From positions 355,421 through 419,420 of the forward strand of contig NZ_JADPKT010000033.1 in the NCBI RefSeq assembly GCF_023074075.1: a stretch of 64,000 nt of DNA, given 5' to 3'. Position numbers and translations under genes: made by a program. This document shows positions 34,489-43,072 of the stretch, in pieces. This DNA is from Bradyrhizobium sp. 138 (GTDB taxonomy: Bacteria; Pseudomonadota; Alphaproteobacteria; Rhizobiales; Xanthobacteraceae). The first letter of the stretch is position 1. Each line of letters begins with the position of its first letter. The notes below the pieces were generated by a model that saw only the letters and a program-made list of their open reading frames with translations, had not been told where the DNA came from and made no database searches.

Positions 34489-35268
34489 TCAATTGGCAAA
34501 TGTGAATGCTTCCGTCTCGATCTCGATGAAGGTGCGGCCGAGCGCCCCGACCGCCCGATAGAAGCGCGCATTTCCGGCGCTCTCCATGTCTGCGAAGAGC
34601 CGCCCCATCCAGGGTGACAGGTGCTTGTCGAAGAAGGCGCGCTGGGCCTCGGTCGAAGCATCCAGGCAGCCGTCGGCAAGGCCCGACATGATCTCGCACA
34701 GGATGGCGGCGTGATCCTCGGGCTCGGAATTGTTGGCAATCCGCTCGATGCCGAGCTTCGTCAGGTCGGCGCGCAGACGCGACAGCGGCCGTTCGTTGAG
34801 AAAGCCCGTAAGATAATAGGAGGCATAGGGCAGCAATTCGCCGCGGCCGAGTCCGACGAACAGATCGAAATACTCCCGCTCGACTTTCGCTGCGACGGCA
34901 CTTGAGGCGGCGTCGGCCAGCGCCGCATGCGCGCGCCCGAGCGGCGTCGCGTCACAGCTCAACGCAGCGAGCTGATCGAGCATTCGTTTTGATGGAGGCG
35001 CAGACAGCAGCGCAGCCAGCAGCGCGTATTCGCGCGCGCGCGCCGCATCGATGGGATCGACCAGTTCGGCCGAGCCGGCCTGCTCGCCGTAAAGATCGGG
35101 CCGCAGGTCGTTGCGAGGAACACCGGTGGCGGACTCGACTGCAACCACCCGTTGTGCCGGCACGCGGCTCCAGGTCGAGACGGAGGGCTGACTGATGCCA
35201 ATTTTGCGCGCAAGCTGAGCGATGCCGCCTGCGGCATCGATCGCGCGCTCAAGCCCGTCATCACGCAC
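34489..35268 (-). CDS. TorD-family maturation chaperone fused to an N-terminal HTH DNA-binding domain
   Basis: A 259-residue fusion. Residues about 1-58 are a Cro/YdaS-like helix-turn-helix (AIDAAGGIAQLARKIGISQPSVSTWSRVP, read in parts, then VESATGVPRNDLRPDLY). Residues about 72-259 are the all-helical TorD/DmsD chaperone fold with EREYFDLFVGLGRGELLPYASYYLTG and a His region near PEDHAAILCEIMSGL. TorD proteins guard Tat-exported molybdoenzymes before cofactor insertion, here presumably FdhA. The HTH suggests it also reads DNA, for example its own promoter. GTG 35268 follows GGGAGG at 5 nt. First gene of the fdh operon. Confidence 0.88.
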   Translation of the reverse strand: MRDDGLERAIDAAGGIAQLARKIGISQPSVSTWSRVPAQRVVAVESATGVPRNDLRPDLYGEQAGSAELVDPIDAARAREYALLAALLSAPPSKRMLDQLAALSCDATPLGRAHAALADAASSAVAAKVEREYFDLFVGLGRGELLPYASYYLTGFLNERPLSRLRADLTKLGIERIANNSEPEDHAAILCEIMSGLADGCLDASTEAQRAFFDKHLSPWMGRLFADMESAGNARFYRAVGALGRTFIEIETEAFTFAN

Positions 35269-35322
35269 GTGGACCTCCCATCCAAGAGTCCCGTCTGCAG
35301 ATATTGTCAGTCTTTTTCAAAG

Positions 35323-35361
35323 CACTAGTGGAAGCGTAGTCTCGGTTCCACGGACCGTCAA
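35323..35361 (-). promoter_or_regulatory. Candidate sigma-70 promoter and palindrome of the fdh operon
   Basis: On the minus strand TTGACG (35361-35356) and TACGCT (35338-35333) are 17 bp apart, pointing at the HTH-TorD gene. The 8-bp palindrome CACTAGTG (35323-35330) lies where transcription should start, so a bound protein would block it. The -35 matches 5 of 6 and the -10 only 3 of 6. The HTH domain encoded next door is the obvious candidate ligand, by inference. Confidence 0.4.
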
Positions 35362-35403
35362 TCGCCCGCTCATAGTCCGAGCCTATAGCCTTTGGTCTAT
35401 TGC

Positions 35404-36024
35404 TCAGCGCGGCAATGCACCGCCGTGCGTACGCGGCCTGACAGGCTCAGCAAGATCCGCGAATCTCTCCCCCACTATTGGTTGCATTGCAACAGGAATG
35501 GCCGGGTGCTCCGTCTCACCCGGCGGCTCGGCGATCTCCGATGGAGGCGTCGCACCGGCTTGATGAAATTGCGCCGAAGAATCCGAAGAATCCGCTGTTT
35601 CAGTCAACGCGTCGGGGAGAGACTGCACCACCTCCCGCACGCCGCCGACGATCCGGTCGACGAGTGCAGCCAGCTCCTCCGACGAACAATCCAACGGCCC
35701 AAAACCCGGCATCGCGGTCGGATCGTTGAAGTCCCATGCGTTCTCCGCCAGACCGATGAAGTCGCGAATTGCGGGATCGGCCGCCCAAGCGCGGCGAAGA
35801 GCCGCACGACCCAACTCCTGTGGAATACCCTTGCTCAGGAACGCGGTGATGTCGGTTGCAGCATCGATTTCGTCGATCGACGGCAGGCTCGAGAGATCGA
35901 TCTCGCTCTCGTCGTTCTTGACCTCGAGGGGAGGCGTGGGTTGCGCCGCAGCAGGCGTCGCCGGCTCCGCTCGCGCCTCGCGCTTGCGGCGGGACCAACG
36001 TGCAAGGAACTCCTCCTCGCTCAT
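35404..36024 (-). CDS. DUF3306 domain protein
   Basis: 206-residue acidic protein starting MSEEEFLARWSRRKREA, the DUF3306 hallmark. The middle is Asp/Glu-rich (LSSLPSIDEIDAATDITAFL) and contains WAADPAIRDFIGLAENAWDFND; the C-terminus is Pro/Ser-rich and probably disordered. There is no signal or membrane segment. Function is unknown. It is the last of a five-gene operon with 4-bp overlaps that is a regular neighbour of formate dehydrogenase genes in rhizobia, so a role in that enzyme's assembly or electron flow is likely. Confidence 0.85.
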   Translation of the reverse strand: MSEEEFLARWSRRKREARAEPATPAAAQPTPPLEVKNDESEIDLSSLPSIDEIDAATDITAFLSKGIPQELGRAALRRAWAADPAIRDFIGLAENAWDFNDPTAMPGFGPLDCSSEELAALVDRIVGGVREVVQSLPDALTETADSSDSSAQFHQAGATPPSEIAEPPGETEHPAIPVAMQPIVGERFADLAEPVRPRTHGGALPR

Positions 36025-36536
36025 TCCTGTCCGCCCTCATGTTCGCGCCGCGCCAGCGCCTCCGGGTCGGCGCGGCGCCGCTTGCGCTTGACGAATTCCC
36101 GCTCGACATGGTGCTCGGCCACGAAGCTTTCAATTGCCTCGCGCAGCACCTCCGGCATCGGCACGGCCTCGACGAGATTGTCGGCGGCTTCGGTAAAGCC
36201 CTCGCCCTCGGCGGGATCGGCGGTGACCGCGGCAATTGCATAGGGCCACTCGCCTTCCGAAGGCGACAGCACGGTCCATATACTCGGACTGCCGGAGGCG
36301 AGATTGTCACGATAGCGCGCCGTCTCGGACGGATAGAGATCCACGGTCGCACACCCGGCGTAGAACAGTGTCGAGCCGTCCTGCTCGCGAAGCACGGTCC
36401 ACGGTCGTGTGTCCGGCTCGTCCGGCAGGACGGCAATTCCGCGCCAGATGAAATCGACCCAGGGCGAGTCGGCCTTGCGCCGCTCCACCACGACACCGAC
36501 GGCAATGGACAATAAGGGCCGCGCCGCAGGGCTCAT
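36021..36536 (-). CDS. DUF3305 domain protein
   Basis: 171-residue cytosolic protein. The region SIAVGVVVERRKADSPWVDFIWRG and the ending KRRRADPEALARREHEGG match the DUF3305 type. It overlaps DUF3306 (ATGA, 36021-36024) and the DUF6352 gene (36533-36536). No catalytic motif is recognised. Confidence 0.85.
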   Translation of the reverse strand: MSPAARPLLSIAVGVVVERRKADSPWVDFIWRGIAVLPDEPDTRPWTVLREQDGSTLFYAGCATVDLYPSETARYRDNLASGSPSIWTVLSPSEGEWPYAIAAVTADPAEGEGFTEAADNLVEAVPMPEVLREAIESFVAEHHVEREFVKRKRRRADPEALARREHEGGQE

Positions 36537-37540
36537 GTTGCCACCTCCAGGCCCTTCACCGGCAGCCCGGTCAACAGATTTTGCGGCTTCAGCCGGAGCT
36601 TCTGGTCCGCCGTCATCGACAGGATCAAGTAGACCGGCTCGTCCCTGACATCGTCAAGCGTCCGCCTTGGATCCGCAAAGGTCAGCCGGAACAGTGCAAG
36701 CACCCGGTCGGCGCTGCGCTGATCGAGTTCCTCACCGTGCCAAAGGCGGTCGCCGAGCCGGGTGGCGTCGGCATCGAGCCCGACATACCAAGTGAGCTTC
36801 TCGTCCTGCAACGCGCGCAGCGGCTCGATCATGACATCGATGCCGAGCAGATGGGCGATCCAGCGCGTCATCGCCTGTGCCAGCGCAGTTGGTCCGCGTC
36901 CGCCGGCGGTGAGGTCGAGGGCCATGTCGAACTGATCGCTGCGCTGCCAATAGCCCCCGGCGTTCTCCTCGCTCAACACGTCGACCACCGCATCGGTGGT
37001 GGCTCCCAGCATCGACATGAGAGAGAGCACCGGGGTCGGACTGCGGCCGCCGATGATCTCCTCGTCACCGAGCAGCACGGCCTGCTCATGCGGCAGGACC
37101 CGCTGGACCCGGAAGAACAGCTCGGCCGCGCGCAGCACGAACGGATCGTCGCAGCCGTCGAGGGCGTTCCGCAGGATGACGTGCACGAGCTGGTTGACGA
37201 ACAGCGGCGGCAGGTCGTTCGCCCCGGACCGTACGAAGGCAAGATAAGCTGCTTCGACCGTCGGATGCCGCACCAGGAGATCGCGAAACGCCAGCACGAA
37301 CTGCCAGTTCTCCCGGGCGTCGGGATCGGCAAGTGCCGCAACTTCCTTCGCACCGACCGCCTGGCGCGGGTCGGCAAGCAATTCGCGATGCAGCCGGCGT
37401 TCGGCCGGGCACGCATCCTCCGGCGGCATCAGCTCGGGTCGGGCAAAATAAGCCTTGAGGAAGTCATCGGTGACGCGCAGTCCACCGCCCTCGTCGCGAT
37501 CGAGCAGATGATGGCCGCAGGCGATCCAGAAATCGTTCAT
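36533..37540 (-). CDS. DUF6352 family protein
   Basis: 335-residue soluble protein beginning NDFWIACGHHLLDRDEGGGL, followed by a mostly helical body with an acidic region. I recognise the DUF6352 type from its start and its place among formate-dehydrogenase-linked genes. No cofactor or catalytic motif is visible apart from the early GHH. It overlaps both neighbours by 4 bp. Confidence 0.8.
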   Translation of the reverse strand: MNDFWIACGHHLLDRDEGGGLRVTDDFLKAYFARPELMPPEDACPAERRLHRELLADPRQAVGAKEVAALADPDARENWQFVLAFRDLLVRHPTVEAAYLAFVRSGANDLPPLFVNQLVHVILRNALDGCDDPFVLRAAELFFRVQRVLPHEQAVLLGDEEIIGGRSPTPVLSLMSMLGATTDAVVDVLSEENAGGYWQRSDQFDMALDLTAGGRGPTALAQAMTRWIAHLLGIDVMIEPLRALQDEKLTWYVGLDADATRLGDRLWHGEELDQRSADRVLALFRLTFADPRRTLDDVRDEPVYLILSMTADQKLRLKPQNLLTGLPVKGLEVAT

Positions 37541-38076
37541 CTGGCGGTCGGTCCCCGGCCGAGATCCGCAAGCCGGAGACTGCCGTCCGGCTCGACGTCG
37601 TCCTCCATTTCCATGAACGAGAACGCCTTGCCGTGTCCCTGCCCCTCGCGGAGTTGCAGGCGGCGGAACGACTCGCGGACCTCGCCGTCACTCACCGCCC
37701 GATGCACCGCAATAAGCGAGCTGATCGGATGGCTGCAAAGCGCCTGCGAGAATGCCACCTCCTCCTCCGCGGCGGCCTTTGCGGTCGCGACGTCCGGCGC
37801 GCCGAAGCGGTCGACGAGCTGCCTTGCCAGGAGATCGATCAGACTTTGGTAATCGTCCGCGGTCGCCGGAACGATCTGCGCCAGCGTCGACCAGCCCCAG
37901 GATTGCACCCCGAGGAAGCCGCCGCGAAACGCCGCCCGCTCCTTGCCCTCGAGCGTCGCAGCATCGCACTCCCAGAAGCGGAAAGCACCGGAAACGGCCC
38001 ATTCGCCGGGCTCTGCCGCCACGTCAAACACGAAGGTGTCGGAGGGATCGAGCGCGATGGTACGCAGGAGCTTCAC
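37537..38076 (-). CDS. DUF6505 family protein
   Basis: 179-residue protein starting MKLLRTIALDPSDTFVFDVAA, with a mixed alpha/beta pattern and the segment GAFRFWECDAATLEGKERAAFRGGF (in parts). It is assigned to DUF6505 by its N-terminus and operon position. No known function. It lies between the ligase-like gene and DUF6352, overlapping each by 4 bp. Confidence 0.8.
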   Translation of the reverse strand: MKLLRTIALDPSDTFVFDVAAEPGEWAVSGAFRFWECDAATLEGKERAAFRGGFLGVQSWGWSTLAQIVPATADDYQSLIDLLARQLVDRFGAPDVATAKAAAEEEVAFSQALCSHPISSLIAVHRAVSDGEVRESFRRLQLREGQGHGKAFSFMEMEDDVEPDGSLRLADLGRGPTAR

Positions 38077-38762
38077 AGCCGCGGGCCTCCGAGGGCCGGA
38101 TCGAGCCAGGATGGGGTCGCAAGGGCCTGCACGAGGTCGCCACGTTCGGTCGCGCCCGCCCCGATCCGGCGCGTGAGGAGATCACCGTGATCGTCGATGC
38201 GCTGGACGGTCTGCCGTTCGCGCGGCATGCGGGAGAGATATTCGCGCGCGACGCCGTCAAAACCGTCCGCCCGCCAGCCGTCGAATGCCAGCATCAGGTG
38301 CCGGGCAAAGCTCTCCGTGATCTGCGCCGCGCCAGCCTCGCCGAAGCCTTCCTGGTCGAGCGCCGAGGCCAGCGGGTGAACGCCTGGATCGTCGTCGTTC
38401 ATGGCGACCGTCCGGATCATGGCCCCGAATACCAGCCAGGGCGGCGGTGCATGCTCGTCGGCATCGGAAGGCCAGCCCATCCGTCCGCCACCGACCAGCC
38501 CCCCATCGATCCTGACTGCATCCGGCCAGCCGATCGTGATGGGTTCGCTCGGCGGCGCATAGGCGCGTAGCGCATCGGTGAGCGCGACCATGCCGGCGTA
38601 GAAGGCGCGCCGCGCGGTGCGCAGCGGCTCGGCCGGCTCGAGCACCACCGCGAACTCTGCGAGGTCGAAGCGGCCGACATAGACGAGCGTGCCGGCGCCG
38701 CTCTCCGGTGCAATGCGGCATGCATGGGCAAAAGCGTCGCCACTCTCGCGCAGCCGCACCAA
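38073..38762 (-). CDS. Biotin/lipoate protein ligase-like protein (DUF4444 type)
   Basis: At least 229 residues with an LplA/BirA-type fold: RESGDAFAHAC, GRFDLAEFAVVLEPAEPL, GWPDAVRIDGGLVGGGRMGWP (in parts). The G-W-P-D/G-G-G pattern is that of ligase-like proteins linked to formate dehydrogenase loci. The N-terminus is unclear. TTG 38762 starts after the conserved LPPPFTLVRLRE; the frame stays open to a TAG near 38866 with no ATG or GTG. A CTG at 38828, with GGAG 6 nt upstream, would include the conserved residues. It is first in the minus-strand operon and its substrate is unknown. Confidence 0.75.
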   Translation of the reverse strand: MVRLRESGDAFAHACRIAPESGAGTLVYVGRFDLAEFAVVLEPAEPLRTARRAFYAGMVALTDALRAYAPPSEPITIGWPDAVRIDGGLVGGGRMGWPSDADEHAPPPWLVFGAMIRTVAMNDDDPGVHPLASALDQEGFGEAGAAQITESFARHLMLAFDGWRADGFDGVAREYLSRMPRERQTVQRIDDHGDLLTRRIGAGATERGDLVQALATPSWLDPALGGPRL

Positions 38763-38863
38763 TGTGAACGGCGGCGGCAGGTGAATCGGTTCCGCCAGGG
38801 AAACGTGGCTGACTAAGGTCGAGGACAGACCGTTCTCCGCTTTCCTTTTCTTCCCGATGGATA

Positions 38864-40957
38864 ATGTCTATACGAGACCAAGGGCCGGCGCGAGTCCGTC
38901 GTCGTCGTCCGAATGGCGGAGGGGTTAACCTGGAGCAGCCATCGAACACCGTCCTGATCTGCTCGTGCGAAGACACGATGCGTCTCGACGTGGCCACGAT
39001 CAAGCGCGGATGTCCGAGCAGCGAGATCAGGGGCTTCCGCCATCTCTGCGGTGCCGAGCTCGATCATTTCCGCACGATCGCGGCGACAGAGGGCACGCTA
39101 ACGGTCGCCTGCACGCAGCAGGCGGCGCAATTTTCGGACGAGGCCGGCGAACGGCCTGATGCGGTCAGCTTCGTCAACATCCGCGAAACGGCGGGATGGT
39201 CACGCGACGGCGCCCGGGCCGGTGCAAAAATGGCTGCCCTGCTCGCATCCGCCTCCATCCCGGCGCCAGACTATCCGCTCGTCACCTTGTCGAGCGAGGG
39301 CGTGGTCCTGATCTATGGGCGCGATGAGGCCGCGATCGAGGCCGGCCGCCTGCTAGCCGATCACCTCGACGTCACGGTGATGCTGAAGCAGCTCGATGAG
39401 TTGGTGCCGCCGACAGCAGCGGTCTTCCCGATCGTGAAGGGCACGATCCGCTCCGCGAAGGGTCATTTCGGCGCCTTCGAGCTTGCGATCGACGATTATG
39501 CGCGTCCCCGCCCCTCTTCGCGCGATCGCTTCGTGCTCGACGCGTCACGAAGCGGCGTCACCTCGCACTGCGACATCGTGCTCGATCTTTCCGGCGGGAT
39601 GCCGCTATTTCCTGCCCATGAGCTGCGCGACGGCTACCTTCGCGCGGATCCGAACGATCCCGCGGCGGTGTTGCGTGCGGTGCTGAGCGCGCGCGACCTC
39701 GTCGGCAGCTTCGACAAGCCGAAATATGTCGACGTGACGCCCAGTCTGTGCGCCCATTCGCGCTCGAAGCGCACGGGATGCCATCGCTGCCTCGATCTCT
39801 GCCCGACCGGGGCGATCACGCCCGTCGGGGATCATGTCGCAATCGACCCGAACATCTGCGCGGGCTGCGGCCAATGCGCCGCCGCCTGCCCGACTGGCGC
39901 TGCGTCCTACACGCTGCCGCCCGCCGATACGCAGCTCCAGCGCATTCGCGCCATGCTGCTCGCCTATCGCGAGGCCGGTGGCACGAATGCCGTGCTGCTC
40001 TTTCATGACAGCCCGCATGGCACACCGTTGATCGATGCCCTGGCGCGATATGGCGACGGCCTGCAGGCGAACGTGCTTCCCTTTGCCGTCAACGAACTGA
40101 CGCAGCTCGGACTGGAGGCGATCGTCGGCGCCTTCGCTTATGGGGTATCGGCGGTACGGTTCCTGCTGCGGGCAAAGCCGCGCCACGATGTGACGGGATT
40201 GTTGCAGACGATCGGCATGGCGGAGGCGATCCTTGGTGGTCTCGGATTTACCGGCCGCCGCCTCGCCACCATCGAAACGGACGATCCTGATGCGCTCGGC
40301 GCGCATCTGACAGAGATCGGCACGCTCGCCGCCGTCGCGACGCCCGCGACCTTCAAGACGGTCGGCAAGCGGCGCGACCTCTTGCGATTTGGACTGAGCG
40401 AGCTGCACCGCCTGGCGCCGACACCGGTGGACGTGATCGCGCTACCGCCGGGAGCGCCGATCGGCGCGATCAGCGTCGATACCGGCGGCTGCACCCTGTG
40501 CCTTTCTTGCGTCTCGGCCTGCCCGACCGGCGCACTGCGCGACGATCCCGAGCGCCCCGTGCTGAAATTCGTCGAGGACGCATGCGTGCAATGTGGCCTG
40601 TGCCAGAGCACATGCCCGGAGAAGGTCATCAGTCTCAAGCCGCAGATCGATTTCCGCGCAGCCCGCGCTTCCGCCGTGACCATCAAGGAAGAGGAGCCCG
40701 CGCTTTGCGTCCGCTGCGGCACGGCCTTCGGTGTCAAGAGCACGATCGACCGCATCGCGGCCAAGCTCGAAGGCCGGCACTGGATGTATCCGGCGGGCGA
40801 TAAGCGCGTCGCGGCACTCAGGATGTGTGCCGACTGCCGCGTCATCGTCATGAGTGAACAGCAATTCGATCCGTTCAAGGGCGTTCCCGAACGAACGCCA
40901 CCGCGCACCACGGACGACTATCTGCGTCAGCGCGAGGCCAAGGACAACAACGGGTAA
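38864..40957 (+). CDS. Multi-cluster 4Fe-4S ferredoxin-type protein of the formate dehydrogenase locus
   Basis: Large iron-sulfur protein, up to 697 residues. The N-terminal region has LICSCEDTMRLD and a Cys-rich stretch (KRGCPSSEIRGFRHLCG, ACTQQA). A central dicluster reads CHRCLDLCP and CAGCGQCAAACPTGA; a second pair reads CTLCLSCVSACPTGAL and CVQCGLCQSTCPEKV; a C-terminal LCVRCGTAFG...RMCADCR may hold a further metal. It has no signal peptide. ATG 38864 gives a basic leader absent from the conserved core. A CTG at 38930 behind GGAGGGG, close to LEQPSNTVLICSC, is another option. It probably moves electrons for formate dehydrogenase assembly or function. Confidence 0.85.
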   Translation: MSIRDQGPARVRRRRPNGGGVNLEQPSNTVLICSCEDTMRLDVATIKRGCPSSEIRGFRHLCGAELDHFRTIAATEGTLTVACTQQAAQFSDEAGERPDAVSFVNIRETAGWSRDGARAGAKMAALLASASIPAPDYPLVTLSSEGVVLIYGRDEAAIEAGRLLADHLDVTVMLKQLDELVPPTAAVFPIVKGTIRSAKGHFGAFELAIDDYARPRPSSRDRFVLDASRSGVTSHCDIVLDLSGGMPLFPAHELRDGYLRADPNDPAAVLRAVLSARDLVGSFDKPKYVDVTPSLCAHSRSKRTGCHRCLDLCPTGAITPVGDHVAIDPNICAGCGQCAAACPTGAASYTLPPADTQLQRIRAMLLAYREAGGTNAVLLFHDSPHGTPLIDALARYGDGLQANVLPFAVNELTQLGLEAIVGAFAYGVSAVRFLLRAKPRHDVTGLLQTIGMAEAILGGLGFTGRRLATIETDDPDALGAHLTEIGTLAAVATPATFKTVGKRRDLLRFGLSELHRLAPTPVDVIALPPGAPIGAISVDTGGCTLCLSCVSACPTGALRDDPERPVLKFVEDACVQCGLCQSTCPEKVISLKPQIDFRAARASAVTIKEEEPALCVRCGTAFGVKSTIDRIAAKLEGRHWMYPAGDKRVAALRMCADCRVIVMSEQQFDPFKGVPERTPPRTTDDYLRQREAKDNNG

Positions 40958-40991
40958 TTTCGCAGGGTCGGAAACTTAAGGAAGCATCACC

Positions 40992-41291
40992 ATGGCTCGT
41001 TTCATTGCAGCGTTGTCGACGTGCATGATCTCGATTGCTCTTGCCGGTGGATCGGCCGAAGCCGCCGCTCCTCCCCTGACCAAGGCGCAGAAGATCGCGG
41101 TGAAGCAGGCGATCGTCGCCTGCAAGGCCGAAGCCAAGGGCAAGAAAATCGCGTGGCTGTCGCGCCGGAAATACGTCAACCACTGCGTTGCCGAAGCGTT
41201 AAAGGAGCATCCCATCGTCGAGGTCATTCAGATCCTCAAGCAGCATCCGGAGATGAAGGATCTGCCGATGGACAATTGGGATTCGATCTGA
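40992..41291 (+). CDS. Secreted protein of unknown function
   Basis: 99-residue protein with a Sec signal (ISIALAGGSAEAAA) and a small helical basic domain. Two cysteines (about residues 44 and 64) could form a disulfide. ATG 40992 has AAGGAAG upstream. It follows the iron-sulfur gene by 34 bp and is convergent with the WD40-cytochrome gene, 7 bp between stops. No family recognised. Confidence 0.7.
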   Translation: MARFIAALSTCMISIALAGGSAEAAAPPLTKAQKIAVKQAIVACKAEAKGKKIAWLSRRKYVNHCVAEALKEHPIVEVIQILKQHPEMKDLPMDNWDSI

Positions 41292-41298
41292 GAGGCGG

Positions 41299-42588
41299 TT
41301 ACCGCGACGTGGCGCGGCCAAGGAAATCCGTCAATGCGCGCCGGTCCTCGGCCGAGCCGATGCGCTGCTCCGGCATCTTCGTCCCGGGCGTGTAAGTGTT
41401 CGGTCCGACTTCAAACAACTTTGCGACCGTCTCCGGCGTCCAGGTGATGTCCATCGTCTTCAGGGCCTCGGAGAAGCGATAGCCCGGGAGCGATGCGATC
41501 TTGCGGCCGTAGAGTCCCGCAAGCGTCGGGCCCGCACGCTGAACCTCCTTGTCCGACAGCGTGTGACAGGCAACGCAGGCACGAAACACCTCTGCACCGT
41601 GGTCGCCAGCATAGCTCGCCAGCGGATCGGCCGCTTCGCCGGGTTGGCCTGGGCTGATCGGGTTGCCCGTACGCGCGTTCCAGCGCCGGATCTTGCCGTC
41701 CGCGCCACCCGTGATCAGCGTCTCGCGATCTGGCAGGAAAGCGACCGACCAAACCGGAAGTCCAGGCTCGATCAACGTGCGCAGCAGGCTGCGCGATTTG
41801 CGGTCGATGATGGCTATCGTGCCGCCGATGCCGGCTGCGGCAATCAACATGCCGTCCGCCGAGATCGCCAAGGCCACCACCGATGACGGGCCGGCCGCAA
41901 CCTCGCCGCTGATCTTGCCGTCCGTGGTCAGCATGCGCAGCATGCCATCGACCGCGCCTGTCACGATTTCTCCGTCCGGCGCCACGGCCACGGCATTGAG
42001 CGGCGCCGGCAACGTCACGATTTCGGGCGGGCCGTCCGGCAAGCGCCAGATGCGCATCGTCAGATCATAGCCGACGCTGACAAGCGACTTGCCGTCCGGC
42101 GTGAACGCGACGCCGTTGACGTTCTGCGAATGCCCTGCGAGCACGCGCGAGGCGCCATCGGACAGCGACCATAGCCGCACCGTGCGATCCCAGGAAGCGG
42201 ATGCGAGAAGCGCCCCCTCGGGAGAGGCCGCAAGCGCGACGATCGGACCCTCATGTCCCTCGAACACCCGGTCCGGCTGCTGCCGACCGGCCATCCACAC
42301 CGCAATGCGTACATCAGCACCCGCCGTGACCATGCGGCCGTCGTTCAGGAAGGCGACCGCATTGACGGCATCAGCATGATACCGCAACACCTGCTCCGCG
42401 GTGTCCGTCTCTAGCGACCAGCGAATGGCCGCAGTGTCGAAGCCGCCGGACAAAAGCCCCTTCCCATCGCGGGAGATAGCGAGAGCCCGTACGGGGCCGC
42501 CATGTCCCACCATGTCCGCGTGCACGGATGATACTGCAACGATGGCCCACAGGACTGCGGCGCCACCGGCGCAGAAAGGTAACCTCAT
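41299..42588 (-). CDS. WD40 beta-propeller fused to a C-terminal cytochrome c
   Basis: 429-residue exported protein. After a signal peptide (about residues 1-24) come some six to seven WD-type repeats (for example LLSGGFDTAAIRW, LASASWDRTVRLW, LITGGADGKIRRW). A mono-haem cytochrome c domain follows with Cys338-V-A-Cys341-His342 and a Met ligand at 405 in TKMPEQ. Periplasmic electron transfer with a docking propeller is the natural reading. The partner could be the neighbouring formate dehydrogenase or another periplasmic oxidase. It stands alone on the minus strand. Confidence 0.88.
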   Translation of the reverse strand: MRLPFCAGGAAVLWAIVAVSSVHADMVGHGGPVRALAISRDGKGLLSGGFDTAAIRWSLETDTAEQVLRYHADAVNAVAFLNDGRMVTAGADVRIAVWMAGRQQPDRVFEGHEGPIVALAASPEGALLASASWDRTVRLWSLSDGASRVLAGHSQNVNGVAFTPDGKSLVSVGYDLTMRIWRLPDGPPEIVTLPAPLNAVAVAPDGEIVTGAVDGMLRMLTTDGKISGEVAAGPSSVVALAISADGMLIAAAGIGGTIAIIDRKSRSLLRTLIEPGLPVWSVAFLPDRETLITGGADGKIRRWNARTGNPISPGQPGEAADPLASYAGDHGAEVFRACVACHTLSDKEVQRAGPTLAGLYGRKIASLPGYRFSEALKTMDITWTPETVAKLFEVGPNTYTPGTKMPEQRIGSAEDRRALTDFLGRATSR

Positions 42589-42661
42589 TGCCCCTCACCG
42601 GCCCTGATCACGTTCATGCCCTCGAGATTGCCAGAACAGCCGGCGGAGATGAATATCCGAT

Positions 42662-42922
42662 CTACTTGGCTGGTGCCGTCGTGGTCTTGGATGATCCTTC
42701 AGGCGCGGCCTGCATTCCAGGCGGACTCTGACCTTGGGGACTTTCGGCGGGCGCGCCACCCGAACCCGTATATGTTGGACCCGTCCACCCTTGCGGCTGC
42801 GGTTGGCCCTTCTCCTCGGGAGGCGTTTGCGCCGCCGGTGAGTTGGGTTGCGCGGGCTGGGCGGAGGCGCTCTCGAAGAGCACGAGTGCTGCAAAGCACA
42901 AAATCGTCGTCAGCAATTTCAC
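42662..42922 (-). CDS. Small secreted Pro/Gln-rich protein
   Basis: 86-residue protein starting GTG 42922 with GGAGG at 7 nt. Signal peptide (LLTTILCFAALVLFESASAQ), then a low-complexity tail rich in Pro, Gln, Gly and Ser, probably disordered. No family recognised. It is 73 bp upstream of the WD40-cytochrome gene on the same strand and might be co-transcribed with it. Confidence 0.6.
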   Translation of the reverse strand: MKLLTTILCFAALVLFESASAQPAQPNSPAAQTPPEEKGQPQPQGWTGPTYTGSGGAPAESPQGQSPPGMQAAPEGSSKTTTAPAK

Positions 42923-43072
42923 GTCGGATCCTCCGATGCACGTACCAAACGAGCTGACACCGCTTACGTTCCGGAATGTGCGCCGCAACAGACTGGCGTT
43001 GCATATCCTGCTTGAACGCCGGGAGGCCGGGCACTACGCTTGCGCAGGTCTGGTGACGTCAAGGCGGACGGC

